Shown piece by piece: positions 1-7,997 of a stretch of DNA of 64,000 nt. The notes below the pieces were generated by a model. That model had not been told where the DNA came from, did not search any database, and worked only from the letters and a program-made list of their open reading frames with translations. Numbering within the stretch: position 1 is the stretch's first letter; every line of letters begins with the position of its first letter. Position numbers and translations under genes: made by a program. Origin of the DNA: Anabaena catenula FACHB-362 (GTDB lineage Bacteria; Cyanobacteriota; Cyanobacteriia; Cyanobacteriales; Nostocaceae); contig NZ_JACJTQ010000007.1 of assembly GCF_014698735.1 (NCBI RefSeq), positions 62,001 through 126,000 on the forward strand, written 5' to 3'.

Positions 1-40
1 ATTATCAATTGATGTCCTAACCACCCTGTCCACGGCTATA
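1..40 (-). repeat. Dispersed 40-bp repeat, copy 1 (inverted)
   Basis: These 40 bases are the exact reverse complement of 36191-36230. Diverged copies lie at 27630-27669 and 13815-13848. The core reads TATAGC-N3-GGACAGGG-Y-GGTTAGGACA. The window starts inside or at the edge of this element. All copies are intergenic. No coding potential is seen; the function is unknown. Confidence 0.75.
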
Positions 41-179
41 ATTACCAATTCAGGGGGTTTAAGTAAAGAGCTTGTATCAGCGGCAAGTATGTTAGGTGGG
101 GTCTCTATGACAAAGTTCAGATCACAGGTTTCCGGCGCTCTGACTTGGCGCTAAATCTCCGCTACAAAACTTAATTACG

Positions 180-243
180 AATTACGAATTACGTTGGCGG
201 TAGCCTGCCGTAGGCATTATTACGAATTACGAATTACGAATTA
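180..243. repeat. 64-bp repeat flanking pyrR, copy 1
   Basis: Identical over 64 bases to 826-889 in the same orientation. It consists of AATTACG heptamers around a GC-rich block, GGTAGCCTGCCGTAGGC, which is nearly palindromic. Related blocks without the heptamers occur near 55244-55265 and 56522-56541. It sits just downstream of the pyrR stop codon. Confidence 0.85.
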
Positions 244-245
244 TT

Positions 246-782
246 TTAATTACCAATCAACTCCACCGCATCACGTCCATCGTCATCTTGTAAGTAAACT
301 TTAACAATTTCTTCTTTAGCGGTAGGCAATTTCTTGCCCACAAAATCTGGGTGAATTGGTAACTCTCGATGACCCCTGTCTACTAACACAGCTAAACGAA
401 TCACCTCTGGTCTACCATACTCATTAACTGCATTTAAAGCAGCACGAATTGTCCGTCCTTTGAAAATGACATCATCTACAAGTACAACTGTTTTCCCTGT
501 CAGATCGAAAGGAATATCGGTTTTGGCTGGAGTTCTTAATCCAATTTGGTCGAGGTCATCACGATAGAATGTGATATCTAATGCTCCCACAGATACACTG
601 ACATCTTCCAGAGTCTCTATCTGACGTGCCAATAAGTTGGCTAACGGCACACCTCTAGTGTAAATACCCAAAAGTACCAATTGCGACAAATCACGTGTCC
701 TTTCCACAATCTGAGAAGCAAGCCGGGTTAAGGTTCGTCGCAGTTCTTCCGATGAGAGAATTTCAACTACTTTAGTAGACAT
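246..782 (-). CDS. pyrR: Bifunctional pyrimidine regulatory protein PyrR / uracil phosphoribosyltransferase
   Basis: 178 aa, the usual PyrR length. The PRPP-binding loop [13 protein letters not shown] lies at residues 99-111 and an upstream segment [14 protein letters not shown] (36-49) matches the family. Known family role: UMP-responsive RNA-binding attenuator of pyr operons in Firmicutes, with uracil phosphoribosyltransferase activity; in cyanobacteria the salvage activity may be the main role (inference). It stands alone between two copies of a 64-bp repeat, so no pyr operon context is visible. Start ATG at 782; no strong Shine-Dalgarno is seen. Confidence 0.93.
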   Translation of the reverse strand: MSTKVVEILSSEELRRTLTRLASQIVERTRDLSQLVLLGIYTRGVPLANLLARQIETLEDVSVSVGALDITFYRDDLDQIGLRTPAKTDIPFDLTGKTVVLVDDVIFKGRTIRAALNAVNEYGRPEVIRLAVLVDRGHRELPIHPDFVGKKLPTAKEEIVKVYLQDDDGRDAVELIGN

Positions 783-825
783 AAATACTGGGGATTAGGG
801 AGCAGGGGACGCGGAGATGGGGAGG

Positions 826-889
826 AATTACGAATTACGTTGGCGGTAGCCTGCCGTAGGCATTATTACGAATTACGAATTACGAATTA
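826..889. repeat. 64-bp repeat flanking pyrR, copy 2 (forms the cobD 3' end)
   Basis: Perfect copy of 180-243. Its heptamer part overlaps the 3' end of cobD: the last codons (reading I-R-N-S) and the TAA stop at 873-875 of that gene come from AATTACG units read on the minus strand. Confidence 0.85.
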
Positions 890-1844
890 AAAATATTGCT
901 ACTCCCAACCACAACAAAAAACAAAATCGAGTCAATTGCAAAGCTTTGTGAATGGTATCTGGGGCAATAGTATAAATAGCATCTCCTAACAGTGGTTTAT
1001 GTTTTGCTACTCCACGATACCAATTTGTGCCTCCCATTTGCACACCTAAAACAGCAGCATAGGCACACTCACTCCAACCCGAATTGGGACTGGGATCTTT
1101 AATAGCATCCCGGCGACAGATTCGCCAGATATCTAAGGGTTTAGCTGATAACAGCGCCAAAGTCATAACTGTTAACCGACAAGGAAGCCAAGTTAAACAA
1201 TCTTCTAACCGCGCACTGAACCAGCCAATATCAGTATAAGGTGCTTCCCGATAACCCACCATTGAATCTAGAGTACTACTAGCTTTATATGCGAGAGCCA
1301 AAGGAACTACCCCAACAAATGGTATAACCGCACCAATAATTGCATAAAATAGGGGAGCCATGACTCCATCAGTAGCATTTTCTGTCACTGTTTCCAGAAC
1401 TGCTCGCAAAATTTCTGTTTCTGAAAGATTTTCTGTATCCCTACCCACATAATTACTTAAAATCTGTCGCGCTTCTTCTAAATTTCCTGTTATTAAAGGT
1501 TGAAGTACATCCATAGCAGCTGCACGCAGACTATGAAGAGCAAAACAACTGGCTAAAAGAATGCTTTCTAAAGCAATTCCTAACAACGGATGTAGCCATT
1601 TAGCAATCAGAATTATTAACCAGCTGATGAAACCGCTGCCGATGATCACGATCATGCCGAGTACAATTCCGGCTAGGCGTTGTGTTAGAGAACTCTGACA
1701 CTGTTGCAGAGAAAATTTACTCAAGTGAGAAATCACCCACCCCATTACTCGTACTGGATGAGGCCAACCCCAGGGATCACCAATTAAGTAATCTAACAAG
1801 GCAGCAATAATTAATATATATATATATTGTTCGTCATTAGTCAT
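873..1844 (-). CDS. cobD: Adenosylcobinamide-phosphate synthase CobD/CbiB
   Basis: 323 aa integral membrane protein of the CobD/CbiB family, which attaches (R)-1-amino-2-propanol (or its phosphate) to adenosylcobyric acid in cobalamin synthesis. Family signatures seen: LLDYLIGDPWGWPHPVRVMG near residues 16-35, SNYVGRDTENLSETEILRA (about 130-148), TVTENATDGVMAPLFYA, and YREAPYTDIGWFSARLED near 198-215. Several hydrophobic segments span the protein. The far C-terminus is encoded by a repeat (826-889), so the last few residues are probably not ancestral. cobO lies 25 kb away, so the cobalamin genes are dispersed here. Confidence 0.93.
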   Translation of the reverse strand: MTNDEQYIYILIIAALLDYLIGDPWGWPHPVRVMGWVISHLSKFSLQQCQSSLTQRLAGIVLGMIVIIGSGFISWLIILIAKWLHPLLGIALESILLASCFALHSLRAAAMDVLQPLITGNLEEARQILSNYVGRDTENLSETEILRAVLETVTENATDGVMAPLFYAIIGAVIPFVGVVPLALAYKASSTLDSMVGYREAPYTDIGWFSARLEDCLTWLPCRLTVMTLALLSAKPLDIWRICRRDAIKDPSPNSGWSECAYAAVLGVQMGGTNWYRGVAKHKPLLGDAIYTIAPDTIHKALQLTRFCFLLWLGVAIFLIRNS

Positions 1845-1860
1845 TGATTAATTTCTGCCC

Positions 1861-1888
1861 TATTCCCTATTCCCTATTCCCTATTCCC
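1861..1888. repeat. Heptamer array (TATTCCC)4
   Basis: Four perfect 7-bp units in the spacer between cobD and the Rrf2 gene. This is an STRR-type array as known from heterocystous cyanobacteria; no further function is evident. Confidence 0.8.
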
Positions 1889-1905
1889 TGATAACTGACC
1901 AATGA

Positions 1906-2349
1906 CTAAACAACAAAACTAGCTTCTTCCCCAAGAGATGCCTGCCAACTACGAGCATCATAATAAAGGTCTGCCAGGGTAATACTGTACAAAGCTTCTT
2001 TCAGTTTTTGGTTAAGCCTCTGCCACAAAGTAAATGTTACCCAATCTTCAGCTTGTGCAGGTGCTGGACTATTAAGTGGTAAGTGAGTCATATTTTCACC
2101 AACTGCCTCTAAAATTTGCCCTATAGAGATTTGTACAGGCTCTCTTGCTAATTGATAGCCACCGATGCTGCCGCGAATTGATTTCACTAACCCTCCACGA
2201 CGCATTTCTATCAGCAGCTTTTCTAAATAAGGAGCCGGAATATCTTGGCGCTTGGCAATTGCTCTTACAGATACAGGACCATATCCTGGCTGTAAACTCA
2301 AATCTAGCAATGCCTTAACACTGTAGTGTCCTCTAGTCGTTAGTTTCAT
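1906..2349 (-). CDS. Rrf2 family transcriptional regulator
   Basis: 147 aa. It opens with the family hallmark MKLTTRGHYSVKALLDL, followed by a winged helix-turn-helix (about residues 20-70, including VRAIAKRQDIPAPYLEKLL and the wing SIRGSIGGYQLAR). Rrf2 members such as IscR sense through a C-terminal Cys triad holding an Fe-S cluster. This protein contains no cysteine at all, so an IscR-type Fe-S cluster cannot form. What it senses is unknown. It is encoded upstream of, and co-oriented with, cobD with a repeat spacer between, so co-transcription is possible but not shown. Confidence 0.9.
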   Translation of the reverse strand: MKLTTRGHYSVKALLDLSLQPGYGPVSVRAIAKRQDIPAPYLEKLLIEMRRGGLVKSIRGSIGGYQLAREPVQISIGQILEAVGENMTHLPLNSPAPAQAEDWVTFTLWQRLNQKLKEALYSITLADLYYDARSWQASLGEEASFVV

Positions 2350-2814
2350 TTGTCAGGGAATAGGGAACAGGGTAAGAAATTACTAATGACTAATGACCAA
2401 TGACTAATGACTTTAGGATCATCTTCGGTGAGTAGACGACTTTTTTGGGGTGACTTTAAAAAACTTAAACAAATATAGTCTAGCAGGAATTCACAAACTA
2501 TATATCGCATTGCTCAATGATCTGTGAGAAAATCAGTTCCTTGTTCCTCTTGCCTGTCTTGACGAACGCGAACTGCATCTTGTAGAGAATAAGTTCACGA
2601 ATCAAATAGGATTTCTATAGATATCAGCATTGTCAGCATTATTTTTCGATAAAATGTCTTGACAAGATTGGGAATTGTGCAACAATTTTGCCTGTGAGTG
2701 TAATATACTTGGCTATGCTGAGATAAAAATAAAGGATTGTGTTCCTGTTAGCTCAGTATCAGTTAAAATAAAATCGATTCAATCACTTCAAACATTCATT
2801 TTCGACCTAAGTTG
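2350..2814. other. Divergent intergenic region between the Rrf2 and cyAbrB genes
   Basis: About 465 bp with no convincing ORF. It begins with CTAATGACCAATGA-type heptamer-like repeats (2380-2412). The rest is AT-rich and holds the leader of the cyAbrB gene, with a candidate promoter listed separately. Confidence 0.6.
2659..2687 (+). promoter_or_regulatory. Candidate promoter for the cyAbrB gene
   Basis: TTGACA at 2659-2664, a 17-nt spacer, then ACAATT at 2682-2687: a good -35 with a weak -10. It would give a leader of about 120 nt before the ATG at 2815. This is pattern evidence only. Confidence 0.3.
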
Positions 2815-3225
2815 ATGCCTAAACAGAAAAAAATTGACCCCCTAGTCGGCGAAGAACTTCTCAAAAAAGTTAAGGAGCTAGAGAACGAAAGCAAAGAAGA
2901 CAAAGCTAAACAGTGTGGCTACTATACTGTTACCAAAAATGGTATAGAGCGCGTCAATATGATGAAATTCTTAAATGCCCTGATTGATGCTGAGGGCATT
3001 CAGTTGGATAGTACACCTAGCGCCAATGGTCGTGGTGGACGCAGTGCCAGCTATAGAATTAGCGTGCAATCCAACAACAACTTACTGATAGGTTCCGCTT
3101 ATACAAAACAGATGAATCTTAAACCTGGAGATGAATTTATCATCACTTTAGGTAAGAAGCACATTCGACTGCGGCAAGTAGACCCTGAAGATAGGGAAGA
3201 TGCTGAAGTAGAAGCTACAGATTAA
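2815..3225 (+). CDS. cyAbrB family transcriptional regulator
   Basis: 136 aa from ATG 2815; the TTG immediately before is in frame but not needed. The cyanobacterial AbrB layout is present: a charged N-terminal helical part (residues 1-35), GYYTVTKNGIERVNMMKF in the middle, and a C-terminal AbrB-like swapped-hairpin segment, LKPGDEFIITLGKKHIRLRQ. Known members (CalA/cyAbrB1, CalB/cyAbrB2) bind DNA with low specificity and influence carbon/nitrogen balance and heterocyst genes. I cannot tell from sequence alone which paralogue this is. It stands alone with a long leader. Confidence 0.88.
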   Translation: MPKQKKIDPLVGEELLKKVKELENESKEDKAKQCGYYTVTKNGIERVNMMKFLNALIDAEGIQLDSTPSANGRGGRSASYRISVQSNNNLLIGSAYTKQMNLKPGDEFIITLGKKHIRLRQVDPEDREDAEVEATD

Positions 3226-3285
3226 TAAATAGTCATTAGTCATGAGTCAGTTGTTCGTTATTTACCAATGACTAATGACCAGTGA

Positions 3286-5190
3286 CTAATGACCAATAAC
3301 TATATCTGTTGTGGGCAGTACTGGCAAATAATGCTGTAGTGCCTTACGCGTTGCTGCCAAATTACAAGTTAAAGCAATTTGCTCTTTTTCTAGTAATCCT
3401 AAAATGCAATCGGGGTTGTCTCGTGCTACAACAGGTAACTGATGCAAACCCCGCAACGCCATTCGGTCTAAAGCTTCAGATAAAGGTTCATCCTGCCAAG
3501 CATAGAGAATGTCAGTCGTACAAATATCGATAAGTGTTTGAGAAGAAAAATTAGCCTGAATTTCAGTAGGGGAATTCTGGTAATTTTCCCACAGGGAAAG
3601 AGTACGGTTAATATCTTCCAAAGACAGGATACCAACTAATTGTTCTGCGGCATCAATTACTAAAGCACTACGTGTGCGATCGCGGATCATTTCCATAGCA
3701 GCTTCTAAAACCCCAAGAGTTGCAGGCAACTTTTTTGGGCTGGAGTGCATAGCATCTGCTACTAAAATGTGCTGCACAATTTCTACCTGTTGATCCTTCA
3801 ATTCTGAAAGACCAATCTGTTGAAGATTGGAATTAGAGTTAAAAGTTGGCTTGATGCGCTCCACTAACCATACACTTAAACCCACCGCAGCCATCAAAGG
3901 TAAAACAATGCGGTAGTCACGGGTTAACTCAAACAACATTAAAATAGCCGTCAACGGCGCTCTCACACTACCTGCTAAAACAGCAGCCATACCCACCATT
4001 GCATAAGCTGGGGGAGCAGCCATATATTCACCAATGCTTGGCACTACCAAAGCCAGAAATTTGGCATAAGCTGACCCAAAGGACGCACCTAAAAACATTG
4101 CCGGTGCAAACAACCCACCCACAAAACCGCTACCCGAACTAACTGCCGTCATCAGCAATTTTAATAGCATTAACACGAGTAACAGGTTGAGGGAAAACTC
4201 CTGATCTTGCAGCATTGCTTGGACAGTTCCATAACCAATACCCAAAATTTGCGGGTAAGGCAAAGCCACTACCCCAACTATTGCACCGCCAATAATTGGC
4301 TGAATGGGTTGAGGAATATGGGACAGCAGCTTAAACCCCGGAACTTTTCCAGCAAAGCCAGCTTTACCCAAACGAATTAATTCTGTATAAGCAAGAGCAA
4401 CTAGACTTGCGCCTAAACCTAAGCCTAGATAAAGTGGCAATTCTAAAAGACTACGGACTTGGTAAGCAGGTAAGGCAAAAGCAGGTTGGGCCCCCAAACC
4501 AATTTGAGCAATTAATGCTGCCACCACCGCAGCCAGTAATACCACACTGACCGCAGAAGTGGCAAAAGATGTAGCTCCCATCACTACCTCAAGGGCAAAA
4601 AATACTCCGGCTATGGGAGCATTAAATCCCGCAGCTAAACCAGCCGCAGCACCAGCGCCCAAAAGCAAGCGCTGCCTTTCTTGAGAGACTTGTAGTACAT
4701 CAGATAACAAAACTCCAAAATTAGTTCCAATTTCCACACTGGGGCCTTCTGGTCCCAAAGATGCACCACTACCTAAAGACACAGCAGCTGCGATCATTTT
4801 GGTGACTGGTCGTAGTTGTCGCTTAACTTCTCTACCTTGAGAAACGGCGATTAGAGATGAAAGTCCGGGGCCAAAGTCTTGAGTGCGCCAGCGCATTAAG
4901 CCCACAATCAGTCCGCCTAGGGTGGGAACACAGGCTAAAGTCCAAGCACCCCAGACTCCAATTTGTCCCATGAGATTTTCCAGCATTAGTTTCTGAATCA
5001 GCTGGATTAAATAGTGAAATGTGACTACACCCATACCCGTACCACCACCAATTAGTATGGCTAAAAACAGCACAACTGTTTCTGGGGATGGTTGAAAACG
5101 GTTAATTAGGTGAGTTAAATGGACAGAAGGTTTGGGAAAGGCAGGTAGTTCAGTTACCTTCCTCAGTTGAGTGGGAGGCAAGAGAGTCAT
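3286..5190 (-). CDS. CLC-family anion channel/transporter with C-terminal CBS pair
   Basis: 634 aa. The CLC membrane core (about residues 35-445) carries the filter motifs GPEGPSVEIG (gating Glu148) and GGLFAPAMFLGASFG. Two CBS domains follow (about 475-535 and 550-615), probably sensing adenine nucleotides. Two diagnostic positions are unusual: the filter motif usually written GSGIP reads GPGLS at 107-111, with Pro108 where chloride exchangers have Ser, and the internal proton glutamate is replaced by valine (E201-V202 where EcCLC has EE). The first resembles nitrate-preferring CLCs; the second is typical of channels rather than H+-coupled exchangers. These functional readings are inference. 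Confidence 0.92.
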   Translation of the reverse strand: MTLLPPTQLRKVTELPAFPKPSVHLTHLINRFQPSPETVVLFLAILIGGGTGMGVVTFHYLIQLIQKLMLENLMGQIGVWGAWTLACVPTLGGLIVGLMRWRTQDFGPGLSSLIAVSQGREVKRQLRPVTKMIAAAVSLGSGASLGPEGPSVEIGTNFGVLLSDVLQVSQERQRLLLGAGAAAGLAAGFNAPIAGVFFALEVVMGATSFATSAVSVVLLAAVVAALIAQIGLGAQPAFALPAYQVRSLLELPLYLGLGLGASLVALAYTELIRLGKAGFAGKVPGFKLLSHIPQPIQPIIGGAIVGVVALPYPQILGIGYGTVQAMLQDQEFSLNLLLVLMLLKLLMTAVSSGSGFVGGLFAPAMFLGASFGSAYAKFLALVVPSIGEYMAAPPAYAMVGMAAVLAGSVRAPLTAILMLFELTRDYRIVLPLMAAVGLSVWLVERIKPTFNSNSNLQQIGLSELKDQQVEIVQHILVADAMHSSPKKLPATLGVLEAAMEMIRDRTRSALVIDAAEQLVGILSLEDINRTLSLWENYQNSPTEIQANFSSQTLIDICTTDILYAWQDEPLSEALDRMALRGLHQLPVVARDNPDCILGLLEKEQIALTCNLAATRKALQHYLPVLPTTDIVIGH

Positions 5191-5669
5191 TGAGAGACGG
5201 GGTAAATGTAAGAAAAAATTTAAATTTTTACTTGCTACTACTTATTGTGAGCCATGATTTACCTACCAGACAAGTATGGTGGCTTTGCCTAAATTACAAA
5301 GCTTTGGTAAAACCAGACAAGTAATCACAATTTTTGTGAGGAGAATGGTTAAATGGGAGAGAATTAATAGTTAGTGGTCAACAATCGCCCTTTAAAGGCG
5401 GCTAGGTTCTAACTGTATTCTCTATCAGAACAGTTAATTAACACTGGTTTTAGTGAAGATAGCTTCAATTAGCTGTAACTAAGAGTCACCCTTACCCAAA
5501 TCTGGCTATACTCGTGTTACGACCATGTAGCTCTCCTTAGTACCAAGAGAAATGTATGTGTGATGCATGACGAATGTTCAGACGATATTGGCGAGGCTAC
5601 TAAGTGGTGAGCAAATTTCAATATAGCTATTGTTATAGAGCGAGTAAATGGACTAGGCGGACGAGCTAG
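5191..5669. other. Intergenic region, nothing recognised
   Basis: About 480 bp between divergently oriented genes. A short hairpin CGCC-N-TTTAAA-GGCG lies near 5387-5402. No credible ORF, RNA gene or promoter was recognised; possible reading frames on the minus strand lack family features. Confidence 0.4.
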
Positions 5670-6050
5670 ATGAATATACACACCTTTGATAATCATTATG
5701 TTACTTGCCCGATTTGCCAAAGAAATAACAGGACACAGCCTATCAAGACTTACATGGGTCTATTTACCTGTCCGTATTGTCAGGAAAAGCTTGTAGTTTG
5801 TAAAAGTGGTCACTACGTCCGTGATCCGTTTACTTGGAAACAAATGGTGATCGCTTCGGCGTTACGTCGTCAAAGCCGACCTTTATCGAGAATGATCAGA
5901 GATTTAGTTCTTCTCAAGCGTCCTTTATTAGCTTTAGCTGTAGGAGGTGCAATTTTATTTACGACAATTGCTGTCACCCAGAAAAACACCAGCTACAACC
6001 ACCCAGGGATTCCAAGAAATGAGAAAGTTAATGACAACAGTGTAACATAG
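5670..6050 (+). CDS. Small zinc-ribbon membrane protein, uncharacterised
   Basis: 126 aa. Two CPxC knuckles (Cys13/16 and Cys34/37), with further Cys44 and His48, suggest a zinc ribbon at the N-terminus. A basic stretch (RRQSRPLSRMIR, 67-78) precedes one hydrophobic helix at about 84-104 and a short polar tail. By the positive-inside rule the ribbon would be cytoplasmic. I do not recognise a named family. It is isolated, with a spacer before it and a convergent gene after it. Confidence 0.65.
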   Translation: MNIHTFDNHYVTCPICQRNNRTQPIKTYMGLFTCPYCQEKLVVCKSGHYVRDPFTWKQMVIASALRRQSRPLSRMIRDLVLLKRPLLALAVGGAILFTTIAVTQKNTSYNHPGIPRNEKVNDNSVT

Positions 6051-6123
6051 TGTTGTATTGTAGTGATGAGAGTTGAGTCATCAAAATTGTGGATTGCTAG
6101 ACTCAAAACTCATCACTCTTTAA

Positions 6124-7743
6124 CTACAATCGATTGGTGTCTTTTGTAATTAACTGCCAACCTTCAGCTTGATCAACTACCTTGATAGATTTGAGGTTGA
6201 GGTTACTTAAAGCGGATGCATTCAAGAGAAAATAGGGTTGGGCGTTAAACTGCCAATAATATTGCAGTTCACCATGAGAAGCAGGAGTAATGGTGCGATC
6301 GCTATAAAAATCCAAGGACGGACGAGAATAGGCAAATGATGTGTAGATTTGCCGAACTGTGGGATTCGCACGCGCTATCATTGTGGCGACTGGTTTAACT
6401 GGATAGGCTTCTCCTAATTCCCACACCCAGTAGTTAGATTTCATTAACAACAGAAGTGAAATATAACTTCCCCAAATTAAAATTTTCAGAAATTGCCCAT
6501 CGCCTCTCTCTACCAAAATCGCGGCTAAAGTCATAGTCAAAGCTACTGCGGCAAAAATCATCTGTAAGTCGGTTTTGTCTGCACTCCCCCAACTAAAATA
6601 GACACTCCCAGCAAAAGCAGCCACAGCCAGCATGGCAAAACTAGTCACCCAAGCACGAGGATAGGACGAGAAGAGGCGCAAATTTTCAGTCTCTGCTAAC
6701 TGAAAACCAAAACCCAAGGCCAAGCTAGGATAAATTGGGATGATATACCAAGGCAGTTTGATGCTAATCAGGGAAATGAGCAGTAGGTAAACACCAGTCC
6801 AGACTATAATCAGTTTTGCCCAACTAAGGCTGCGATTTTCCCAGGTTAAACGCACGGTTTGTGGTAAAAATACCAACCAAGGCCACGTCCACTTGAGCAG
6901 TTCTATGACGTAATACCAAGGGGCTTCAGACTGGCCGTTAGCAATTTTACCAATCTGATTGAAAGGTTGATCTACTGAGTTAATTTGGGAAAAATAATAA
7001 CCATAGTGCAATAGCTGGGCAGAATGCCAAGCTACCACAGGTAGACTGCCGATGAAGATTCCTATCCACAGATAGTAACTAGTGAGCAATCTTGGTGTAT
7101 CCCAAAAGAGAAAAACTGCGGCAATAGCACCTAATAATATGCCCACCATGCCCTTTGTCAGACAAATTAACCCAAAACTGATACCGATACCAAGACAATA
7201 ACGTAAGTCTCGACGCGATCGCAGCACACACAACATCATCACCATCAACAAGCTGACAACCGCGCCATCTAACATTGCTAATCTGCCGTGACGCACTATC
7301 GGTAGCATTGTTAGATAAATCAAGGCGCTATAAACAGCAGCCCAACGTTGGTGAAATATCTCTCTGGCAATACAAAACAGTAAAGGTACTGAATTTGCGG
7401 TAATAATTGCACTAGGCAAACGCGTAGTCCATTCGTTCACACCACCCAGGGAGTAAGCCCAAGCAATTAGCCAATGCATTAGAGGTGGCTTGTTATAGTA
7501 TGGTTCACCTCCCAAAGTCGGGTAAAGCCAGCGCATGGAACCTGCTGGGGCCCGCCAAATTTCTCTGGCTACTTGTGCTACGGTACCTTCATCCCAATCT
7601 CGTAGCGGTAATCCCCCAAGATTGATGCTAAACAGTACTACTGCTGCAAACAGCAATACTATCAGCCATAACCAATCAATCCATTTCTCAACTGCGCGAT
7701 GCTGTTTTTCTAGATGAATCCAAATAAAGCTTCCTTCTTGCAT
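6124..7743 (-). CDS. Glycosyltransferase family 39 (ArnT/PMT-like) membrane protein
   Basis: 539 aa with about ten hydrophobic segments. The first periplasmic loop has the GT39-type acidic motif LPLRDWDEGTVAQVARE (about residues 46-62), followed by PTLGGEPYYNKPPLMHW, typical of dolichyl/undecaprenyl-phosphate sugar-dependent transferases (ArnT, PMT, RgtB class). Likely role: transfer of a sugar from a lipid carrier to an envelope acceptor at the outer face of the cytoplasmic membrane. Substrate unknown. Start ATG at 7743; no operon partner. Confidence 0.88.
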   Translation of the reverse strand: MQEGSFIWIHLEKQHRAVEKWIDWLWLIVLLFAAVVLFSINLGGLPLRDWDEGTVAQVAREIWRAPAGSMRWLYPTLGGEPYYNKPPLMHWLIAWAYSLGGVNEWTTRLPSAIITANSVPLLFCIAREIFHQRWAAVYSALIYLTMLPIVRHGRLAMLDGAVVSLLMVMMLCVLRSRRDLRYCLGIGISFGLICLTKGMVGILLGAIAAVFLFWDTPRLLTSYYLWIGIFIGSLPVVAWHSAQLLHYGYYFSQINSVDQPFNQIGKIANGQSEAPWYYVIELLKWTWPWLVFLPQTVRLTWENRSLSWAKLIIVWTGVYLLLISLISIKLPWYIIPIYPSLALGFGFQLAETENLRLFSSYPRAWVTSFAMLAVAAFAGSVYFSWGSADKTDLQMIFAAVALTMTLAAILVERGDGQFLKILIWGSYISLLLLMKSNYWVWELGEAYPVKPVATMIARANPTVRQIYTSFAYSRPSLDFYSDRTITPASHGELQYYWQFNAQPYFLLNASALSNLNLKSIKVVDQAEGWQLITKDTNRL

Positions 7744-7997
7744 ATTCTATGCTAATCATTTTACTCGCTGGTTTGATTACATAGAGACATCTAGTGAATC
7801 TCCAATGTTGCCACATAGTCACAAACTATTTTTGAGCAATGGCTAGATCCCAAATTAACTCAGTTTTCTCTGAACAGTGAAATTTTTTGGATAATTTTTT
7901 TTCTGAGTTATTTTAAACTTAATTTAACAAGCTTCCTCTTCTAATTAATGATACAAATATTACCAAACTAGTTAATTACCCTGTGAGGAGCTTCGCC

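Noticed and set aside
1845-1905. Cobalamin riboswitch before cobD
   Set aside because: The upstream gap is about 60 bp and mostly a heptamer array; no B12-box or aptamer-sized sequence.
5517-5720. 67-aa minus-strand frame overlapping the zinc-ribbon gene
   Set aside because: Opposite to a better supported gene with CPxC motifs; no features of its own.
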